A stretch of DNA of 37,918 nucleotides, from contig JAICUU010000007.1 in NCBI GenBank assembly GCA_025935675.1, positions 1 to 37,918 of the forward strand. Reading direction: 5' to 3'. The translations under genes were made by a program, and so were the position numbers. This document shows, in pieces, positions 13,462 to 22,925 of the stretch. The notes beneath the pieces are model-generated. The model did not search any database. It was not told the origin of the DNA and saw only the letters and a list, made by a program, of their open reading frames with translations. This stretch comes from Burkholderiales bacterium. GTDB taxonomy: Bacteria; Pseudomonadota; Gammaproteobacteria; Burkholderiales; Casimicrobiaceae. Numbering within the stretch: position 1 is the first letter of the stretch; every line of letters begins with the position of its first letter.

Positions 13462-13490
13462 ACTATACGCGCGGGCTGGCGTGAAGGCAA
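13462..13490 (-). promoter_or_regulatory. sigma70-type promoter of the dcw cluster (Pmra)
   Basis: Minus strand: TTGCCT (13485-13490), 17-nt spacer, TATAGT (13462-13467), immediately upstream of the MraZ box. Confidence 0.8.
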
Positions 13491-13881
13491 CTAATCCGGT
13501 TTCGCAACAAGGACTTAGGGCAAAAACCCAACACTCGAGATTTTCCTCGAAAAAATAGCCACTTAGACAGTGTTGCTCAGGCGATTTGGCAAGCCGCCTC
13601 GGAAAAATCGAACGAATGTTCGCCATATCACCTGCGCTCACAGGATGTTGCTTCGCAACATGGCCGCCCGTCCAACACCGCCTATGCCGGATGCATGAAA
13701 GTGCGACTTTCGGGGTCTGCGACGCGGCGTCCGGCGACGAGCCGTCGCGTGCCCCGCGCCCGGATGCGGCATTTCTGCCGACAGGACGCATCGGGCCGCT
13801 CGCCGGGCGGCTCGTTTGCCGGTTTTTTCAGGGAAATGTGCGACACTCGACGCCATCGGTCGTTTTGCCACGGAGTTCACG

Positions 13882-14307
13882 ATGCGCCGCCTGCTGCCGT
13901 TGCTCGCCGCCCTGCTCTGCCTCGGCGGCTGCATGTCGGATCGCTTCACGTACGGACGCGAGGATCCGTTCGTTTGGTTCTTGAGCGGAATGCCGGCACC
14001 GTATGATCTCAACTGGCAGAAGAACGACGTGCCGGATTTGCCGGTGCTCAACCCGCCTGACTACACCCCGCCGCCGCCGATGCAGCCGCTCGACTATCCG
14101 CGCGGCTGGAGCCCGGACCATCCGCCGCTGATCGGTCCGGATGCCGGCACGCCCGCACCCTCCACCGACGTCGACGGCGCGAGCGCACCGGCGCCTGCGC
14201 CGTGCGACGCGAACTGCGACGCAGTGCCGGACGCTCCTGCGCAACCGGCTGCTGGCGACGACGCTGTGCCTCGCGACGCTCGCATCGACGAGCCTTCGCG
14301 CAGCTGA
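13882..14307 (+). CDS. Small proline-rich lipoprotein of unknown function
   Basis: MRRLLPLLAALLCLGGCMSDRFTYGREDPFVWFLSGMPAPYDLNWQ...; lipobox LGGC; long Pro/Ala-rich tail whose 3' end overlaps the tamA ORF. Confidence 0.75.
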   Translation: MRRLLPLLAALLCLGGCMSDRFTYGREDPFVWFLSGMPAPYDLNWQKNDVPDLPVLNPPDYTPPPPMQPLDYPRGWSPDHPPLIGPDAGTPAPSTDVDGASAPAPAPCDANCDAVPDAPAQPAAGDDAVPRDARIDEPSRS

Positions 14308-16075
14308 CGAAGGCGTAGCACCGGCGGCGAGCGCCGCCTCCACTTCGGCCACCGATTCCGCTGCACCCCCGACGGGTGCCGCGTCGCGTCCCGACGCGTT
14401 CGCGTACACGCTCGACATCGACGCGCCGTCGTCGCTCAAGCCCGTCCTCCAGGACGCCGTCGGCCTCGCGCGCTGGCAGAGCTTCGGCGACATGACGCGC
14501 GCGCTGTTCGACGCGCTCGCGCGCGAGGCGATCGGCGAGGCCGAGGACGCGGCCGCCGCGTCGGGATGGTTCTCGGCCGAGGCCGAAGTGCGCGTCGATC
14601 CGACGTCCAAACCGGCCAAGGTCACGCTCGTCGTCACGCCGGGGCCTTCGACGCACGTGCGCAACGTGCACGTGCACGTCGAAGGACCGGCGGCGAGCGG
14701 CGGGCCGGCGGGCACCAGCGTCATCGCGCGCATCCAGGGCGAGCTCCCGGTCACGCGCGGCGACGTGTTCACGCAGGCGCAGTGGACGCAAGCCAAGAAT
14801 GGCGCGGTCGAGGCGCTCGCGCGCGGCGGCTTCGCCGCGGCGAAGATCACCGCGAGCGAGGCGTCGATCGATCCCGACGCGCGCGCCGCCGACCTTTCGA
14901 TCACGATCGCGAGCGGGCCGCGCTTTCGCGTGGGCGAATTGCGCATTCGCGGGCTCACGCGCTACACGCCCGAGCTCATCCGGAACTTCGGCGCGCCCAG
15001 ATCCGGCGACTACTACGACGCCGAGACGCTCGACATGCTGGTGCGCCGGCTCAACGCCACCGGCTATTTCGCGAGCGTGCAGGCCGCGATCGTCACCAAG
15101 GACGCCGTCGACGACGTCGCGCCGATCGACATCGCCGTGATCGAGGCGCCGACGCGCACGCTCGACGCCGGTTTCGGCTATTCGACGGACACGCGCTTTC
15201 GCGCCAATGCGAGCTGGCGCAACGTCGACATCGACGGCAAGGCGACCCAGCTCGCCATCGACGCGCGGCTCGAGCAGAAGCTGTCGAGCCTCGCGGTGCG
15301 CATCACGCGCGCGCCGAACGAAGCGGGATGGATCGATGGCCTGCAGGGCACGGTCGAGCGCACCGACATCTCCAAGCTCGTCACCGAAACGGCCGTTGCC
15401 GGCGTGCGGCGCACCAGCGTCGACACGCGCGACAACTGGGCGTTCGGCGCCGCGTACTACTTCGATCGCCAGCAGCCCGACGGCGCGCCGCGCGTGACCT
15501 CGCACGCGCTCTACACCGACGTCGTGCGCACGTGGCGCCGCACCGACGACCCGATCGCGCCGACGCGCGGCTACAACGTCGAGCTCGACGCCGGCGTCGG
15601 CATCCCCGGCCTGTCGACGCGCGGCTTCGGCCGCACCATCGCCAAGTTCGCGGCGTGGCACCCGCTCACGCGCGACATAACGCTGTCGATGCGCGCCGAG
15701 GGCGGTGCCGTGCTCGCCGCGTCACGCGAGGGCATTCCGTCGGCGCTGCTGTTCCGCACCGGCGGCGACTCGACGGTGCGCGGCTACGCGTTCGAGAGCC
15801 TCGGCGTCAAAAGCGGCGATGCGACGGTGCCGGGCCGCTACTACGCGGTGGCCAGCGTCGAGGCGACGAAATGGTTCGCGCCGACCTGGGGCATCGCCAC
15901 GTTCGTCGACGCCGGAAACGCCGTCGACGAACCGAAGGACTTGAGCCATCTCGCGCTCGGCTACGGCGTCGGCGCGCGACTGCGCACGCCGATCGGCCCG
16001 TTCCGCCTGGACCTCGCGTATGGCCAGGACGTGCACTCGGTACGCGTGCACTTTTCGGTAGGGCTCGCGTTTTGA
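14141..16075 (+). CDS. tamA: Outer-membrane translocation/assembly module TamA (Omp85/BamA-like, POTRA + barrel); start uncertain
   Basis: POTRA-like repeats (FRVGELRIRGLTRYTPELIRN...), barrel segment ...ALLFRTGGDSTVRGYAFESLG..., terminal ...RLDLAYGQDVHSVRVHFSVGLAF. A possible signal segment RNRLLATTLCLATLASTSLRA lies 30-odd codons into the ORF. Confidence 0.88.
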   Translation: MPARPHPPPTSTARAHRRLRRATRTATQCRTLLRNRLLATTLCLATLASTSLRAADEGVAPAASAASTSATDSAAPPTGAASRPDAFAYTLDIDAPSSLKPVLQDAVGLARWQSFGDMTRALFDALAREAIGEAEDAAAASGWFSAEAEVRVDPTSKPAKVTLVVTPGPSTHVRNVHVHVEGPAASGGPAGTSVIARIQGELPVTRGDVFTQAQWTQAKNGAVEALARGGFAAAKITASEASIDPDARAADLSITIASGPRFRVGELRIRGLTRYTPELIRNFGAPRSGDYYDAETLDMLVRRLNATGYFASVQAAIVTKDAVDDVAPIDIAVIEAPTRTLDAGFGYSTDTRFRANASWRNVDIDGKATQLAIDARLEQKLSSLAVRITRAPNEAGWIDGLQGTVERTDISKLVTETAVAGVRRTSVDTRDNWAFGAAYYFDRQQPDGAPRVTSHALYTDVVRTWRRTDDPIAPTRGYNVELDAGVGIPGLSTRGFGRTIAKFAAWHPLTRDITLSMRAEGGAVLAASREGIPSALLFRTGGDSTVRGYAFESLGVKSGDATVPGRYYAVASVEATKWFAPTWGIATFVDAGNAVDEPKDLSHLALGYGVGARLRTPIGPFRLDLAYGQDVHSVRVHFSVGLAF

Positions 16076-19000
16076 GCGACTCGTCCGCGACGCCGAAGCG
16101 CACGTGGCGCCGCCGCACGGCCCGCGCCGCGGCCTGGACGCTCGCGGCGCTGTTCGCGCTCGTCGTCGCGCTCGTCGCGCTCGTCGCGTTCGTCGGCGGC
16201 ACGCAGTCGGGCCTGCCCTACGCGATCGCGCAGCTCGAGCGGCTCTCGGGCGGGCGTCTTACCATCGAAGGCGCAACGGGGGCGCTCCTGTCGACCCTCA
16301 ACGTAGGGACGCTGCGCTGGAAGGGCGACACCACCACACTCGTCGCGCACGACGTCATCGTCGACTGGGATCCCGCCGCGCTCGCGCGCCGCGAGCTGCA
16401 TGTGCGGAGCGCCGGCGCCAGGACGATCGACATCGCCGTCGCGCCGTCGTCGGGCGGGCCTTCGTCGCTGCCGTCGTCGCTCGGCCTGCCGCTCACCGTC
16501 GTCGTCGACCATGCGAGCGTGACGACGTTCGACTATGCGCTCGGCGAGCGCAAGGGCCGCGCCACCGGCATCGCCTTCGCGTACCGCGGAGACGCGCGCG
16601 GCCACAGGCTCGACGAGGTGACGCTCGCGTTCGACCGCGCGCGCATCACGGGGCGCGCGACGCTTGATGCCGCGTCGCCATTCGCGCTCGCCGGCGCGAT
16701 CGGCGTCGAAGGCAGCGACGCCTTCGCGGGCTACGGCGCGAACGCGACGCTCGGCGGCACGCTGTCGCGCATCCTCGTCGCTGCGAACGGCCGCGCGCGC
16801 GACGCGCGCTTCGACGCCCGCGCCGCGCTGACGCCGTTCGCCACGGCGCCGATCGACACGCTCGACGTCGACGCCACCGGCGTCGATCCCGCCGCGTTCG
16901 GTGCGGCGCTGCCGCACGCGACGCTCGCGCTCGCCGTGCACGCACGACCGGCGCGCGACGGCTTCACCGGCACGCTTACGCTCGCCAACACCGCGCCGGG
17001 CACCCTCGATGCCGATCGAATGCCGGTGACGACGCTGTCGGCGACGTTCGCGCAGCGTGGCCAGGTGGTGTCGCTCGGCGGCATCGATGCGCGCGCCGGC
17101 GACGGCAACGTGCGCGGCGACGCGTCGTTCGACGTCGAGCACGGCACGACGAGCGCCACGCTCGCGCTCGCCGGCGTCGACCTGCGCGCGCTGCACAGCG
17201 CGCTGGCGGCGTCGCGCGTCAGCGGCACGCTGCGCGCGCGCGTCGACGCCGACGCGCAGGCGTATGAGGGCGACCTCGCCGACCGCGCGCGCGGCCTCGC
17301 GCTCGACTTCGCCGCGCGCGTCGCCGATCGGCGCGTCGCGCTGTCGCGCGCGCGCCTCACCGCCGCCGCCGGCACGCTGCAGGGCCGCGGCGAGTTGGCG
17401 CTCGACGGCGCGCGCGCGTTCACCTTCCGCGGCACGGCGACGCGCTTCGATCCGTCGCGCCTCGGCCGATTTCCGGCCGCCTCGCTCGAAGGCACGCTCG
17501 CGCTCGACGGGCACCTCGAGCCGGCGTGGTCGGTGAGTGCCGAGGCGAAGCTCGGTGCGGGCGCGACAATCGGCGCGAAGCCGGCGTCGGGTCACGCCAA
17601 GGCGAGCCTCGCCGCCGGGCGAGCGCGCGGCGTCGACGTCGACCTTCGCGTCGGCGACGCGCACGCGACGGCGCACGGAGACGCGGGCGCGAGCGGCGAC
17701 GCGCTCGCGTTCACGCTCGACGCGCCGCACCTCGCCGCGCTGGTGCCGCTCGTGCCCGGCGCGGCGTCGGCGCTGCGCGACGGCGCCGTCGCAGCGCATG
17801 GCACGCTGGCGATCGCGCCATCCGGCATCGGCGGCAGCGTGACCGCCGACGCAAGCCAGCTCGCGCTCGCCGACGGCACGCGCATCGCGTCGCTCGCGCT
17901 CGATGCCGACGTGGGCATGCCGGCACATCCGTCATTCCCGCGGAAGCGGGAATCCAGTCGTGACGTTGCGCGGGATGCGCGCGCCAGCCCCCCCGGGACG
18001 TCAAGGCTGGATCCCCGCATTCGCGGGGATGACGACCAGTCGTCGACGCACCCCGCGTCCGCGCTCGCCGATCGCGTCGTCGCGATCGACGTGCGCGCCA
18101 CCGGCATCGCGACCGAGGCGCACGCGATCGAGCGCGCGCACGTGACGGTAAAGGGCACGCTGGCGGCGCACGCGCTCGCGCTCGACGTCGCCAACGCCGC
18201 CGATCACGCCACGCTCGCCGCGCATGGCGCGCTGACCCTCGGCCCGGCGGCGAAGCGCGCGTGGCGCGGCACGATCGACGCCGCGGAGCTCGCCGGCACG
18301 CTGCCGGTCAAGCTCGTCGCGCCCGCCGCGCTCGAATGGACGCCTGCGCGCACCCACCTCGGCGTCGCGCGAATCGCCGTCGCCGATGGCGACGTCGCGC
18401 TCGACGATCTCGTCGTCGAGGACGCACGCGTCACTACACGTGGAAGCTTCACGCACGTGCCGCTCGGCACCGTGGCGACGCTCGCCGGCCAGCCGCTGCC
18501 CATCGCCTCGACGCTGACGCTCGACGGGCACTGGAACCTCACCGCATCGCCGCGCCTCGACGGCACGCTCGCGATCACGCGCCATGACGGCGATCTCTTC
18601 GCGGCCGGCGACACGCTCGCCAACTTCGCCGATTACCCGATCGGCGTCGACACGCTTGCGCTCGATGGCCGCGTGCGCGGCGACGCGTGGACGCTCGACG
18701 CGCGCTTCGCGTCGCTGCGCGCCGGGACCGCCACGTTGCACGCGACGCTGGCGCCGGGCCCCACGGCCGGCGTGCCTTCGCTCGACGCGGCGCTCGAGGC
18801 GAAGCTCGACGCGACGCTCGCGTCGCTCGCGCCGCTGCAGCCCTGGCTCGGCACGTCGGCAGTCGTCGACGGCCGCGCCGAGCTTCATTTCGCCGCCGCG
18901 GGAACGCTGCGCGCGCCGTCGATCACCGGCACGCTCGACGGCTCGGGCCTGCATGTCGACATGCCGCAGTACGGCATCGCGCTCGCCGACGGCCGCGTGC

Positions 19001-20088
19001 GCGCGACGCTCGGCCGCGACGCGATCGCGCTCGAGACGTTCACGTTCCGCGGCGGCGACGGCATGCTGGAGGCGCACGGCACGCTCGCGCGCGCGAAGGG
19101 CGGCGGCGGCGACGCGCGGATCACGTGGCACGCGTCGAAGTTCCGCCTGATGAACCGGCCCGACGCGAGGATCGTCGTCAGCGGCGAGGGGGGCATCGCG
19201 TTCGCGCCGAAAAAGCTCGCCGTCGACGGCAGGATCACCGTCGACGAAGGCCGGATCGTCTACTCGCCGGCGCCGGTGCTGCTGTCGAGCGACGTGGTGA
19301 TCAAGGGTCGCCCGCGCAACGACGAGTCGCCGTCGCGCATTCGCGTGCCGGTGCTCGCGCTCGACCTCGAGGTCGACCTCGGGCGCGCGCTGACGTTTTC
19401 CGGCGAGGGCCTCGAGACCGGGCTCGCCGGCCGCGTGCACGTGACGACGACTGCCGACGGCCGCCTCGAGGGCAAGGGCACGATCGTCGCGACGCGCGGC
19501 AGCTACTACGCGTTCGGCCAGCGCCTTACCATCGATCGCGGTCGCCTCATCTTCGACGGTCCGCTCGACAACCCCGCGCTCGACGTCGTCGCGCTGCGCA
19601 AGAACCTCGCCGTCGAGGCGGGCGTGTCGCTCACCGGCACGGTGCGCGTGCCGCGCGTGCAGCTGACGTCGAACCCGCCGGTGCCCGACGCGGAAAAACT
19701 GTCGTGGCTCATCACCGGCCAGGCGCCGGGCAACGGCAGCGCGGCCGACGCGGCGGCGCTCGCGGCGGCATCGTCGTGGCTCCTGGGCGGCGGCGATCCG
19801 CGCCCGATCGGCACGCGGATCGCGCAGAACTTCGGGTTCGACGAGCTGACGCTGCACAGCGCCACGTCGACGGGCGCTGCGAATGCGGCAGGCACGCCTG
19901 CCAGCGGCCAGGTGGTATCGATCGGCAAGCGGCTGTCGGACCGGCTGACGCTGGTCTACGAGCAGGGGCTCACGATCGCCACCAACGCGCTGCGGCTCGA
20001 GTACACGCTGTCGCGCTCGTGGACGGTGCGCGCGGAAGCCGGCACCGTCAGCGGCATCGGCCTGTATTTCCGGCGCACATACCGCTGA
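16072..20088 (+). CDS. tamB: Translocation and assembly module inner-membrane component TamB (DUF490)
   Basis: N-terminal TM (AAAWTLAALFALVVALVALVAFVGGTQSGLPYAIAQLERLSGGRLTIEGATGALLSTL), ~1300 aa, C-terminal ...GKGTIVATRGSYYAFGQRLTIDRGRLIFDGPLDNPALDV...LTLVYEQGLTIATNALRLEYTLSRSWTVRAEAG. TTG start overlaps the tamA stop. Confidence 0.92.
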   Translation: MSDSSATPKRTWRRRTARAAAWTLAALFALVVALVALVAFVGGTQSGLPYAIAQLERLSGGRLTIEGATGALLSTLNVGTLRWKGDTTTLVAHDVIVDWDPAALARRELHVRSAGARTIDIAVAPSSGGPSSLPSSLGLPLTVVVDHASVTTFDYALGERKGRATGIAFAYRGDARGHRLDEVTLAFDRARITGRATLDAASPFALAGAIGVEGSDAFAGYGANATLGGTLSRILVAANGRARDARFDARAALTPFATAPIDTLDVDATGVDPAAFGAALPHATLALAVHARPARDGFTGTLTLANTAPGTLDADRMPVTTLSATFAQRGQVVSLGGIDARAGDGNVRGDASFDVEHGTTSATLALAGVDLRALHSALAASRVSGTLRARVDADAQAYEGDLADRARGLALDFAARVADRRVALSRARLTAAAGTLQGRGELALDGARAFTFRGTATRFDPSRLGRFPAASLEGTLALDGHLEPAWSVSAEAKLGAGATIGAKPASGHAKASLAAGRARGVDVDLRVGDAHATAHGDAGASGDALAFTLDAPHLAALVPLVPGAASALRDGAVAAHGTLAIAPSGIGGSVTADASQLALADGTRIASLALDADVGMPAHPSFPRKRESSRDVARDARASPPGTSRLDPRIRGDDDQSSTHPASALADRVVAIDVRATGIATEAHAIERAHVTVKGTLAAHALALDVANAADHATLAAHGALTLGPAAKRAWRGTIDAAELAGTLPVKLVAPAALEWTPARTHLGVARIAVADGDVALDDLVVEDARVTTRGSFTHVPLGTVATLAGQPLPIASTLTLDGHWNLTASPRLDGTLAITRHDGDLFAAGDTLANFADYPIGVDTLALDGRVRGDAWTLDARFASLRAGTATLHATLAPGPTAGVPSLDAALEAKLDATLASLAPLQPWLGTSAVVDGRAELHFAAAGTLRAPSITGTLDGSGLHVDMPQYGIALADGRVRATLGRDAIALETFTFRGGDGMLEAHGTLARAKGGGGDARITWHASKFRLMNRPDARIVVSGEGGIAFAPKKLAVDGRITVDEGRIVYSPAPVLLSSDVVIKGRPRNDESPSRIRVPVLALDLEVDLGRALTFSGEGLETGLAGRVHVTTTADGRLEGKGTIVATRGSYYAFGQRLTIDRGRLIFDGPLDNPALDVVALRKNLAVEAGVSLTGTVRVPRVQLTSNPPVPDAEKLSWLITGQAPGNGSAADAAALAAASSWLLGGGDPRPIGTRIAQNFGFDELTLHSATSTGAANAAGTPASGQVVSIGKRLSDRLTLVYEQGLTIATNALRLEYTLSRSWTVRAEAGTVSGIGLYFRRTYR
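17931..18033. repeat. 103-bp palindromic (REP/MITE-like) element inside tamB: two inverted 27-nt arms, each itself a hairpin
   Basis: Left arm gtcattcccgcggaagcgggaatccag (17931-17957); right arm ctggatccccgcattcgcggggatgac (18007-18033); 23/27 complementary. Encodes PSFPRKRESS...LDPRIRGDDD within the TamB frame. Confidence 0.92.
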
Positions 20089-20132
20089 GCACGGCGTGGC
20101 GTTGCGCGGCATTCGGCGACCCACCTGAGGCG

Positions 20133-21680
20133 ATGATGCGAACCATGTCCACTCCTCGTCCGATCCTCGACAGCCCGTTCAAGCTCGCCGTCATCGGCTG
20201 CGCTCTGCTGCTCGCTTCGGCCGGCGCACTTGCGATCTTCCAGCGCCATGCGTTGAGGTCCGAAATGGAGCAGGACGCCACCCTCCTGCACCGGCTTGCG
20301 TCGCAGCGCGCCGATCAGCACGACGCGCATCTGACGGCGTTGTCGGCGATCGCGGTAGCCGCGAACGGCGAAAGGCACGACCTGTTCCTCGACGTCGCCG
20401 CGTCGATCATGCGCTTCTATCCGCGCATCGACGAAGTGCAGCTCGTCCCCCTCGATCCGGACGCCGCGACGATCGGCACGTCTCCGCTCGATTCGACGAC
20501 GGCGAACCTCGTCCGTTCGACGGCCAGGGCTTCCGATGGGCGGATCGGCCTGCTGCCGCATCCTTCGCGGCCGCACGACTACATCATGGTCAAGCGCAGT
20601 CCCAACAGCGACGCGGCGCGCTATGGACTGATGCTCGGCATCGACGCCGCGAAGCTGCTCGGCGAAGCGACGCCGTTCTGGTCGCGCCCCGGCGTCACGC
20701 TCAGCTTGTCGCTCCCGGACGGCCATCGCCTTCTGGGCCCGGGCGAGACGACCGGGACGATCCGGATTTCCCGGGCGCTCGACAGCGCGTCACAGCCATT
20801 GCTCATGGAGGCCGGCATGGCGATCGGGCTTGACGACCTCTTTCCTCCGGTGCGGACGAGCCTCGCGCTTCTCGCCGTCGGCATCGCCTATCTCGGCTTG
20901 CTCGCGGCTCTGCGGCAGCGCGCGAGAGCCCGCGCGGCGGTGGAGCAGGCACGCTTGAGCGCACTGGACTCTCGCCTCGCGCACGCGTCGCGCGTGAATG
21001 CGCTGGGCGAGATGGCGAGCGGCCTCGCCCATGAGTTGACGCAGCCGCTCACCGCCATCCTCGCGCAAGCGCAAGCCGGGCGGCGGATGCTCGGCCACGG
21101 GGACGTGGCGGCACTGGCGCCGGTGCTGAACGACACCGTGACACAGGCGCGTCGCGCGTCCACAATCCTCGAGCGGTTTCGCAACTGGTCGCGGCCACAG
21201 CAGATGCCGGTGTCGGCGTGCGACCTGCGCGACGTCGTCGGCAACGTACGCACGTTGCTGACGCCGCAAGCCGCGAAGCGCGGTACGCGACTCACGTTCG
21301 ATGTCCCGAGCGAACCGGTTCGCGTCACCGCCGATCCGGTCGAGATGGAGCAGGTCGTCTTCAACCTCGTGCGCAATGCCATCGAGGCGACGGGAGACGG
21401 AAGCGCTGCGGGTCGTGTCTCCGTCACGTTGCGCAAGACGGAGGGCCGAACCGTGCTCGAGGTTGCCGACGACGGGCCCGGCATCGCCGCGGACATTCGT
21501 CCGCGCCTCTTCACGCCTTTCACGACGACGCGCGCGGACGGCACCGGCCTGGGTCTCGCGCTGAGCCAGCGTCTCGTGGAGCGTGCCGGCGGGGAAATCA
21601 CGCTGGTCGACGGCGGACCGGGTGCGACGTTCCGGGTCGTCCTGCCTCGCCACGAAGGGATTGCGGAGGCCGCACCGTGA
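20133..21680 (+). CDS. Membrane sensor histidine kinase (N-terminal extracytoplasmic sensor, HisKA + HATPase)
   Basis: TM FKLAVIGCALLLASAGALAIF and second TM TSLALLAVGIAYLGLLAAL; H-box ALGEMASGLAHELTQPLTAIL; N-box VVFNLVRNAIEA; G-boxes DDGPGI and DGTGLGLALSQRLVE. Confidence 0.93.
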   Translation: MMRTMSTPRPILDSPFKLAVIGCALLLASAGALAIFQRHALRSEMEQDATLLHRLASQRADQHDAHLTALSAIAVAANGERHDLFLDVAASIMRFYPRIDEVQLVPLDPDAATIGTSPLDSTTANLVRSTARASDGRIGLLPHPSRPHDYIMVKRSPNSDAARYGLMLGIDAAKLLGEATPFWSRPGVTLSLSLPDGHRLLGPGETTGTIRISRALDSASQPLLMEAGMAIGLDDLFPPVRTSLALLAVGIAYLGLLAALRQRARARAAVEQARLSALDSRLAHASRVNALGEMASGLAHELTQPLTAILAQAQAGRRMLGHGDVAALAPVLNDTVTQARRASTILERFRNWSRPQQMPVSACDLRDVVGNVRTLLTPQAAKRGTRLTFDVPSEPVRVTADPVEMEQVVFNLVRNAIEATGDGSAAGRVSVTLRKTEGRTVLEVADDGPGIAADIRPRLFTPFTTTRADGTGLGLALSQRLVERAGGEITLVDGGPGATFRVVLPRHEGIAEAAP

Positions 21681-22285
21681 ACCATCCGGTCTATCTGGTC
21701 GATGACGACGAGGCGGTGCGCCGCGCCTTCGGCCTGTTGCTCTCGACGGTCGGCATCCGCGCGACCGGCTTCGCCGATCCGCAGTCGTTCCTGGCCCAGG
21801 CGCCGAAGCTCGAGCCCGGCTGCCTCATCCTCGACATCCGCATGCCGGCAATTTCCGGATTGAAGCTGCAGGAGCGGCTGGTCGCGCAAGGCGTCGACTG
21901 GCCGACGATCGTCGTTTCCGGCCATGGCGACATCGAGGCCTGTCGGCGCGCCTTCCGCAACGGTGCGGTCGACTTCCTCTCCAAGCCGGTCGACGAGCAG
22001 GACCTGATCGACGCAATCCAGCGGGGACAGGAAGCGCTGGCGCGCACGCTCTCCCGGCGCGCCGAGACCGCGGAAACGCAGGCACTGCTCGCCGCGCTGA
22101 CGCCGCGCGAGCATGAAGTCCTCGATCGCATCGCCGGAGGCTTCACGACGCGCGAGATCGCCGAAGGACTCGGGTTGTCGCCGCGCACGGTGGAAAGCCA
22201 CCGTGCCGGCATCGGCGCCAAGCTCGGCACGACCTCGCCGGCCGAGATGACGCGCATCTGGCTCGACGGGCACAAGACTCCGTAG
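21677..22285 (+). CDS. FixJ/LuxR-family response regulator
   Basis: VNHPVYLVDDDEAVRRAFGLLL...LILDIRMPAISGL...SKPVDEQDL...; HTH LTPREHEVLDRIAGGFTTREIAEGLGLSPRTVESHRAGIGAKLG; overlaps the kinase stop by 4 nt. Confidence 0.95.
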   Translation: MNHPVYLVDDDEAVRRAFGLLLSTVGIRATGFADPQSFLAQAPKLEPGCLILDIRMPAISGLKLQERLVAQGVDWPTIVVSGHGDIEACRRAFRNGAVDFLSKPVDEQDLIDAIQRGQEALARTLSRRAETAETQALLAALTPREHEVLDRIAGGFTTREIAEGLGLSPRTVESHRAGIGAKLGTTSPAEMTRIWLDGHKTP

Positions 22286-22376
22286 AACTACGGACGCCGC
22301 CGCGAGGCCAGCGGATACCGGGATCGCAGCGGTCGAACTAATCTCTTTCCTGCCATCAACCTGGAAGGAAGACACG

Positions 22377-22862
22377 ATGATCCGCAACCTCGTACTCGCC
22401 GCCGCCTTCGTCGCTCCGCTCGCCGCCGCCGCGCAGGAACTGCCGACCGCAGCGTACCTGCCGCTCGACCTTGCGGCCAAGGCCGCGGATGCCGCGCTGA
22501 AGGCCTGCGTGGCGCAGGGCCACAACGTGAGCGTCGCCATCGTGGCGCGTGACGGCTCGACCAAGGTGCTGCTGAAGGCCGACAATGCCGGACCGCATAC
22601 GGTGACGAGCGCGCAGGGCAAGGCGTTTACCTCGGCAGCCTTGGGCCGCGATACCGCGGGCCTCGCCGAGTTCATCGCCGCGAAGCCGGCCAACGACGGT
22701 TTGCGCGACATGGATGTGCGCATGGTCATCCAGGCGGGCGGCTTGCCGGTCAAGTTCGGCAAGGCGCTGGTCGGCGGCATCGGCGTCGGCGGCGCGCCCT
22801 CCGGCGACATCGACGCAGGCTGCGCGGCGGCCGGCCTGAAGGCGATCGACGCGGTCCAGTAG
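22377..22862 (+). CDS. Secreted GlcG/HbpS-like (DUF336) heme-binding-family protein
   Basis: Signal peptide MIRNLVLAAAFVAPLAAAAQ; ACVAQGHNVSVAIVARDGSTKVLLKADNAGPHTVTSAQGKAFTSAALG...GGLPVKFGKALVGGIGVGGAPSGDIDAGCAAAGLKAI, the GlcG/HbpS pattern. Confidence 0.88.
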   Translation: MIRNLVLAAAFVAPLAAAAQELPTAAYLPLDLAAKAADAALKACVAQGHNVSVAIVARDGSTKVLLKADNAGPHTVTSAQGKAFTSAALGRDTAGLAEFIAAKPANDGLRDMDVRMVIQAGGLPVKFGKALVGGIGVGGAPSGDIDAGCAAAGLKAIDAVQ

Positions 22863-22925
22863 GCCACGCGACACCGGAGCGGTCCGCCCCGGGAGGTGGG
22901 CTGCTCCTCATCAAGGAGAACTTCG

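Noticed and set aside
13426-13791. 121-aa minus-strand ORF upstream of mraZ
   Set aside because: It spans the MraZ box, the dcw promoter and the divergent intergenic region; the product has no recognisable family features.
17931-18033. Repeated palindromes in tamB considered as a CRISPR remnant
   Set aside because: Only two arms in inverted orientation with no regular spacers; fits a REP/MITE-like element instead.
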